NCBI GenBank assembly: GCA_017694295.1
Contig: JADINA010000002.1
Span: 1-35,983, forward strand
DNA: 35,983 nucleotides
Origin: Candidatus Alloenteromonas pullistercoris
GTDB taxonomy: Bacteria; Bacillota_I; Bacilli_A; RFN20; CAG-826
Direction: 5' to 3'
The notes under the pieces are model-generated. The model was given only the letters and a program-made list of their open reading frames with translations. It searched no databases and was not told where the DNA came from. Below, one piece after another: positions 31,644 to 35,983 of the stretch (position 1 is its first letter; each line of letters opens with the position of its first letter). Position numbers and translations under genes: made by a program.

Positions 31644-34301
31644 TTAAGCGCCGATATCAGGGGCGAGGGCATTGAACTCAACGATATTGTCGAAATAGGT
31701 TGGGAGGCATTCCCTTGCCTCCTCCTCGCTTCCGCCGAAATGGATATCCGCGTTGCTGGAGAAGGCGCCATCCTCGATTTCGGCGTTGACGTCAAGCAAA
31801 TAGATCTCATAAGTGCAAACAATCGCGCGCGATTTGATCAAAACCTCGTCGAGGGAAGTGTCAATGACGATGGTTGAAGGCGCATACCAGCCGTCGCTCG
31901 TCCAGGCATTCTCGTCGGCATAAAGCCGCGGGGTGTCGATGACGAATTCCGTGTTTGAATAGTTACGGAAAGACGCCCACGCCATAGGAGTCAAAACATA
32001 ATCGCCGACGAAGGCCTTATCGTCTGGCCATTCAGTGTAAAAACCATATCTGATGTCCAGATCACCGATCGGGAAATCGTCGATCGTGCCATCAAATTCG
32101 AAGTCGACGATTTGGTTGCTTAGCGAATACGGGAAGGCAGAGGATGGTCTCTCCTCAACCCAGGAGAAATCGCAACATTCCTCGCCAAAGCGAACCACAT
32201 AGCCTTCATCGGCAAAAGGGAGGAAGAGCCGCCAAGGCTTGGGATGGGCGCAGTTGAGGGTCAAAGTGGAGGCAAAGCCCCGTTGATAATCAAGCACATA
32301 ATCGCCGCTAATGGAGGAATAATCGTATTCAATTTCGAAACTCGACCTGGAAAGCTCATTGAAATAAACGCCCTGGCTTACCCTTCCATCAAAGGAAATC
32401 GCCTCATAGCTGGCATCGGAGCTAAAACGGGACACCGCTCCGGATTGAAGCACGTACTCTTGGTAAAGGTATTGGGATGCGAAATCGCCCGAAAGGAATA
32501 GGAAGCAATCGAATTCATCGCCGAATAACGCCGACATGAAGAAATCGTCGACCTGCAAAGGACGCAAAACCCCGTCCGGGGAATTAATAAGGTTCTCGGT
32601 TAGCGAATCGTAATAGGTATAGACGCCGTCGACATAGCCGAAATCGAATGGATCGAATTCGATGGGGTCGTCGGAAGCAAGGAAATCCTCGTATTGGCCT
32701 TCGGTGGGGAAGGCGTAAAGCCCAAGCAACCCAGTCGAATCAAAATAGGCAATACCCTTCTTAAAACTCGCCGGGCCGATGGAGAAATCAACATAAACGT
32801 TGGCCGTCCATTCCTCGCCTATGGAAGAGGAAACGTTGGGCCCAAACATGCTTTCGAGCTCTTGCTCGGACATACCGAGTTCAAGTTCCTTCGACAACGT
32901 ATCGGCGCCGTAATCATTGAATAACGACAGCAGGATCCTGGCGCCGTTATAAATGGATAAGCCGGCGAAAAAGCCGTCAAATGGGCCGACTAGTATAAGG
33001 GGGATGATGATGGCGAGGACGCTAGCCGCCTTGGTTGGGAATTGGCCTTTAAGCTTCTCCGCCTTCTTGGATTCTTCTTCGATTTCCTGGACGAGGATAA
33101 GCTTTTTGATGGCATTGGCCTCAGGGACTGGCAAAGCGGCGATGGTCGTTAGCCCATAGAAAGGCGAGGCGGTGGGGTCATCGCCCTCTTTCAAGACGCT
33201 CGGATCGAAATAGGTTTTGCCAACGCCCCACTTTATCAGCCTAGTCGGGATGAAAAGGGCGAAAATGCCAAACGTCGGAATGCAAAGAAGCCACCAAAGG
33301 ATGTAATGCCCAAATAGCGAGGTCCCGGTGCCGAGGAACAACAGCTTGCGGCCCGAAATTACGGAATGTGAGACGTAATAACGCTCAACATAGGCTTTGG
33401 CCCAGCAAAGGCCAAGGCCGAGGGTGAGGACGCTTACGATGCCGCCGAGGATAAGGTGGCCCATATAGCCAATCGGCTTCATCGTGTTGGTCGATTCGCC
33501 CTCCTCCCCTTCGATATGGGTATTCGAATCGATCCAGATCTTCACCTTCCCCGGCACCCAAAGGAAATAGATGCCAAAGGTGATTATGGAAAGGAACCAC
33601 CACAAGATGTAATGGCCAAGCAAGCTCGAGAACTTGCCGTCGAAGCGCAGCCTCTTGCCACCGATGGTTTTGTGGGCGCAAAGGTGGCGCTGGAGGAATA
33701 TCGATTTCAAGGGCATGCATATGCCAAGGGTCAAACAGGCCAAAACAAAGCCGCACCACTTCCAAAAAAGGCGCTGGATCAGATAGCCATAATAGGTCGA
33801 GGCTTCTTTCGACTTAAAGTCGAAGTAGCCGGGGTTATGGGCGTCGAATTCCGCTTTCGCCGGGATGGCCTTCTGCTTAACCCAGTCATCGTAAAGTCCG
33901 CAGTAGCGGTCAAGCAAATCGCTTAGGCCCTGGAAATCCTTTTTCGCCAGCGCGGCGTCGATGTCGTCGCTATTGCCGTTGAAGGTGATGGCGGCCTCCT
34001 TGCCTTTGTTGAACTTTTTCTTGATCGAGAAATGGAGAACAAGGCCGCAGATGCCAAAGAACAAAAGAATGAAGGAAATGACGGAAACGGCCAAAAGAGA
34101 GCCGAAAGGCGCCAAATAGATTAGGGAGTCGCCGGTCCTTGAGGCCAAATCCGCCTCAAAGCTTTCGAAAAATTCGTAATTCAACAAGAAAAACGAAGCC
34201 ACCACCAAGGGGGCGACGAAGAAATAAAAGGTTACTATTATCAACGCGACGCTTATCCCGGCGCGCAGATGCTTTTTCAGGCATTGTGCCTGCTTTGTCA
34301 A
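31644..34301 (-). CDS. Large DUF898-like membrane protein with extracytoplasmic C-terminal part
   Basis: 885 aa. Two N-terminal helices (about 13-39, 55-80) are followed by three related membrane repeats of the DUF898/YjgN kind, with GKRLRFDG...SLLGHYILWW...TFGIYFLWVP (about 215-255) and GRKLLFLG...SLFGHYILWW...TFGIFALFIP (about 315-355) as the clearest copies. A further helix near 440 leads to a large acidic C-terminal region (about 470-885) starting with an SmpA-like GMSEQELESMFG. The start is a TTG at 34299-34301 with only a weak GGAAAA upstream; no in-frame ATG fits. Single gene between AT-rich gaps. Function unknown. Confidence 0.8.
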   Translation of the reverse strand: MTKQAQCLKKHLRAGISVALIIVTFYFFVAPLVVASFFLLNYEFFESFEADLASRTGDSLIYLAPFGSLLAVSVISFILLFFGICGLVLHFSIKKKFNKGKEAAITFNGNSDDIDAALAKKDFQGLSDLLDRYCGLYDDWVKQKAIPAKAEFDAHNPGYFDFKSKEASTYYGYLIQRLFWKWCGFVLACLTLGICMPLKSIFLQRHLCAHKTIGGKRLRFDGKFSSLLGHYILWWFLSIITFGIYFLWVPGKVKIWIDSNTHIEGEEGESTNTMKPIGYMGHLILGGIVSVLTLGLGLCWAKAYVERYYVSHSVISGRKLLFLGTGTSLFGHYILWWLLCIPTFGIFALFIPTRLIKWGVGKTYFDPSVLKEGDDPTASPFYGLTTIAALPVPEANAIKKLILVQEIEEESKKAEKLKGQFPTKAASVLAIIIPLILVGPFDGFFAGLSIYNGARILLSLFNDYGADTLSKELELGMSEQELESMFGPNVSSSIGEEWTANVYVDFSIGPASFKKGIAYFDSTGLLGLYAFPTEGQYEDFLASDDPIEFDPFDFGYVDGVYTYYDSLTENLINSPDGVLRPLQVDDFFMSALFGDEFDCFLFLSGDFASQYLYQEYVLQSGAVSRFSSDASYEAISFDGRVSQGVYFNELSRSSFEIEYDYSSISGDYVLDYQRGFASTLTLNCAHPKPWRLFLPFADEGYVVRFGEECCDFSWVEERPSSAFPYSLSNQIVDFEFDGTIDDFPIGDLDIRYGFYTEWPDDKAFVGDYVLTPMAWASFRNYSNTEFVIDTPRLYADENAWTSDGWYAPSTIVIDTSLDEVLIKSRAIVCTYEIYLLDVNAEIEDGAFSSNADIHFGGSEEEARECLPTYFDNIVEFNALAPDIGA

Positions 34302-34426
34302 TTTATTTTTTCCATGGAGTCAACTGTACCCATCACACAATAACTTTCAATATGGCTCGGCAAGGAATTGGCTCATTGAAAAAAGAAACTCCGGACAGTC
34401 TACCAAAGCAAACGGTTAAAAATAAT

Positions 34427-34490
34427 TCGTTCCGATAAGTGCTGATTCCGTTCAGATTTGGTTTATATCGTTCCGATAATATGACATAAT
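34427..34490 (+). promoter_or_regulatory. fic promoter with duplicated operator-like repeats
   Basis: TCGTTCCGATAA occurs as a perfect direct repeat at 34427-34438 and 34468-34479, 41 bp (about four helical turns) apart. The second copy lies between a TTTATA -35 (34462-34467) and an extended -10 TGACATAAT (34482-34490). A protein on the repeats would block transcription. Confidence 0.55.
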
Positions 34491-34508
34491 CTGCAAAAGG
34501 AGAAATGC

Positions 34509-35393
34509 ATGAACACGAAAGAAGCCGCCAATAAATGGGGCATCTCCGACCGAAGAGTGCGTATCCTTTGCCAACAGGGAAAGATTGATGGTGCCCGACT
34601 GGAAGGGAAAACTTGGGTTATCCCAAATAACGCCGTCAAACCGGCGGATGGCCGGGAAAGCATCCCCTCGTATTTAAATACGATCAAACAGATGAAATCG
34701 GAACTCGACTCGAAGCGCCCGCTCACCCCATTGGAAACCAAGGCCTTGAACGAAGAATTCGCCATTGAATACACCTATGATTCCAACGCTATTGAAGGAA
34801 ACACCCTCTCCTTAAGGGAAACCGATATGGTTTTGCGCGGCCTAACCATAGACAAAAAACCGCTGAAAGACCATCTTGAGGCAATCGGCCACAAAGAAGC
34901 GTTCGACTATGTCTGCAGCCTCGTCGAAAGCAAAGAACCGCTTAACTCATGGACAATCAGGCAAATCCATTCGCTCGTCTTAATGGGCAGCACAAGCGAC
35001 AAAGGCGTTTACCGAAGGATCCCCGTCGTAATATCAGGCGCCAAAACGATGCCGGCCGAACCTAGCCTTATCCCAGAAAAGATGGAGGCTCTTCTTTCCT
35101 GGTATAACAATGCAAAAGAAGATGATTTCCTCACTCTTCTTGCCAAGTTCCATATCGAATTCGAATCTATACACCCCTTTATTGACGGCAACGGCAGAAC
35201 CGGAAGATTGCTTATCAACTTGGAACTTATGAAGCTTGGCTACCCCCCAATCGACATCAAGTTCACCGACAGGAAAGCTTATTACGACGCGTTCGACAAA
35301 TATTGTGCCGGCGGCTCAGCAAACGCGATGGCTAAGCTATTCGCCAAATACCTGACTCAAATACTAAGGAAATATCTCTCGGCTATAAAATGA
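34509..35393 (+). CDS. Fic-family AMP-transferase with N-terminal helix-turn-helix
   Basis: 294 aa. The N-terminus (about 1-40, TKEAANKWGISDRRVRILCQ) is a MerR/excisionase-like DNA-binding fold. The inhibitory motif SNAIEG (92-97, E96) is class II-like, placed before the Fic core, and the catalytic HPFIDGNGRTGR lies at 222-233 with H222. Fic enzymes transfer AMP or other NMPs to target proteins. AAAGGAG precedes the ATG by 6-8 nt. The gene stands alone, AT-richer than the core genes, near an integration scar. No cognate antitoxin gene is seen, and the built-in inhibitory helix makes one unnecessary. Its DNA-binding domain probably acts on its own promoter repeats. Confidence 0.93.
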   Translation: MNTKEAANKWGISDRRVRILCQQGKIDGARLEGKTWVIPNNAVKPADGRESIPSYLNTIKQMKSELDSKRPLTPLETKALNEEFAIEYTYDSNAIEGNTLSLRETDMVLRGLTIDKKPLKDHLEAIGHKEAFDYVCSLVESKEPLNSWTIRQIHSLVLMGSTSDKGVYRRIPVVISGAKTMPAEPSLIPEKMEALLSWYNNAKEDDFLTLLAKFHIEFESIHPFIDGNGRTGRLLINLELMKLGYPPIDIKFTDRKAYYDAFDKYCAGGSANAMAKLFAKYLTQILRKYLSAIK

Positions 35394-35528
35394 AATGAGC
35401 GCTTACGATAAATATCGGACCACAAGCAATCCTCGATTATCCGATTATTCATTCAAAGCCGGCCGATGCAAAAGATAATGCAAGAGTTTTTCTCCTTCGT
35501 CTTTTTTCCTCATATCAATATGAAACCC
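35394..35528. other. Gap between fic and the tRNA terminator
   Basis: AT-rich intergenic stretch with no gene I can support. A TATCGGAC sequence near 35413-35420 partly resembles the reverse of the fic promoter repeats, but is not a full copy. Confidence 0.4.
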
Positions 35529-35554
35529 AAAAAATAAAAACCCGATTTCTCGGG
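35529..35554 (-). terminator. Terminator of the tRNA-Leu fragment
   Basis: CCCGA/TCGGG with a GAAA tetraloop on the minus strand, then TTTTTATTTTTT (35529-35540). It lies 14 nt beyond the tRNA CCA end and is the tRNA's own terminator. Confidence 0.88.
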
Positions 35555-35568
35555 CATATTTGGTTTTA

Positions 35569-35621
35569 TGGTGCGCCAGACAGGACTTGAACCTGCACGG
35601 TTGCCCACATGATCCTAAGTC
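35569..35621 (-). tRNA. 3' half of a tRNA-Leu(UAG) gene, truncated att site
   Basis: On the minus strand the sequence runs from the anticodon loop (CTTAGGA, anticodon TAG) through the long variable arm and an intact T arm (GCAGG TTCAAGT CCTGT) to the acceptor strand CTGGCGC, A73 and an encoded CCA (35569-35571). The 5' half (acceptor start GCGCCAG, D arm) is not found upstream; the sequence becomes unrelated right after the anticodon stem begins. This is what an integrase that recombines in the anticodon loop leaves at the far end of an element. Confidence 0.8.
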
Positions 35622-35749
35622 TTACGTGATGCCAGGAACGGACCTGGGATTTTGGAATCGAGAGGAACATTTTGCCCATGTATGGTTGATTTTCCTCTCT
35701 GTCCGACTACTTCTTCAGGAATCCCTAGGAACCCCGATGAATGGCGGAT

Positions 35750-35780
35750 GCGGACGAATTGCGGACGAATTGCGGACAAC
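35750..35780. repeat. Tandem 11-bp repeats beside the tRNA fragment
   Basis: GCGGACGAATT at 35750-35760 and 35761-35771, then GCGGACAAC at 35772-35780, about 130 bp from the truncated tRNA. The size and placement fit integrase arm-type binding sites (inference). Confidence 0.6.
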
Positions 35781-35882
35781 TATGGCTAATTATCCGAACC
35801 ACTCCAGGCAACGAAGGCGAATCTTTCGGAACGGCCTCCGTTCTTTGTTTTAAAAGTCCTAAGGTGCACACGGGTGATCTAA

Positions 35883-35891
35883 TGGTATAAT
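35883..35891 (+). promoter_or_regulatory. Extended -10 promoter at the right edge
   Basis: TG-G-TATAAT (35883-35891), a perfect extended -10 element; no clear -35 is seen at the right distance. An 8-bp dyad CGCGGATG/CATCCGCG (35892-35899, 35905-35912) lies directly over the expected start point. Confidence 0.6.
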
Positions 35892-35897
35892 CGCGGA

Positions 35898-35983
35898 TGC
35901 GGTTCATCCGCGTTTCAATGGCCCTTGTGGGCCTTCCCGTTTGAGAAATCAGCAGCTCCCCGGGCAGGCCCCCAAGGGACGGG
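35898..35983 (+). ncRNA. Candidate structured non-coding RNA, cut by the window end
   Basis: GC-rich sequence after an extended -10 box, with no start codon plus ribosome site and several stems: GCGG/CCGC at the 5' end, GGCCC-TTGT-GGGCC, and CCCGT pairing with ACGGG at the very end. It does not match tRNA, tmRNA, SRP or the RNase P cores I can recall. It could be a known Bacillota RNA such as the raiA motif, but I cannot verify this. The 3' end is outside the window. Confidence 0.35.

Noticed and set aside
35750-35780. CRISPR array
   Set aside because: The 11-bp repeats are directly tandem without spacers and no cas gene is near.
35725-35907. 60-codon minus-strand frame as an integrase C-terminus
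   Set aside because: It reads across the tandem repeats and a promoter and shows no tyrosine-recombinase motif.
1-35983. Mollicute genetic code (TGA as Trp)
   Set aside because: TGA ends many genes in clean overlaps, and conserved Trp positions use TGG.

Overview
The window looks like chromosomal DNA of an uncultured, fairly GC-rich member of the Bacilli (gut Erysipelotrichia/RF39-like lineages are my best guess; this is inference). Evidence: sufCDSUB in Bacillota order with SufU, a YhaM exoribonuclease, RecX, an ECF riboflavin transporter behind an FMN riboswitch, many lipobox lipoproteins and no outer-membrane genes, strong GGAGG ribosome binding sites, and TTGACA/TATAAT-type promoters. 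TGA is a normal stop here, so this is not a mollicute code-4 genome.

Left part (1-12.8 kb), almost all minus strand. cmk and der sit behind a small tail-anchored protein. A ferredoxin has its own promoter on the plus strand. ribU follows an FMN riboswitch. Then comes a tightly packed polycistron, sufC-sufD-sufS-sufU-sufB-mnmG-rsmG-parA-parB, in which every junction overlaps or has a 1-nt gap. It joins iron-sulfur assembly to the tRNA/rRNA modification and chromosome partition genes.

Middle (12.8-23.7 kb). A zinc-ribbon membrane protein faces a plus-strand pair of lipoproteins, the first with a parvulin (PrsA-like) core, followed by a HIT protein that abuts a convergent operon. That operon (flippase-like membrane protein, GT4 glycosyltransferase, RecX, YhaM) probably makes and moves a glycolipid and carries DNA/RNA housekeeping genes downstream. 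A TetR regulator and an SDR oxidoreductase lie next to it.

Right part (23.7-36 kb) is accessory. A three-gene operon encodes a signal-peptide protein, its lipoprotein paralogue and a Big2-domain lipoprotein. A trypsin-like secreted protease is translationally coupled to a small lipoprotein. A large DUF898-like membrane protein follows, then an AT-richer stand-alone HTH-Fic AMP-transferase with duplicated operator-like repeats at its promoter. The right edge holds the 3' half of a tRNA-Leu(UAG) gene with its terminator, cut at the anticodon loop, next to 11-bp tandem repeats. This looks like one end of an integrated element whose body lies beyond the window. A strong extended -10 promoter then drives a structured, non-coding-looking transcript that runs off the edge.
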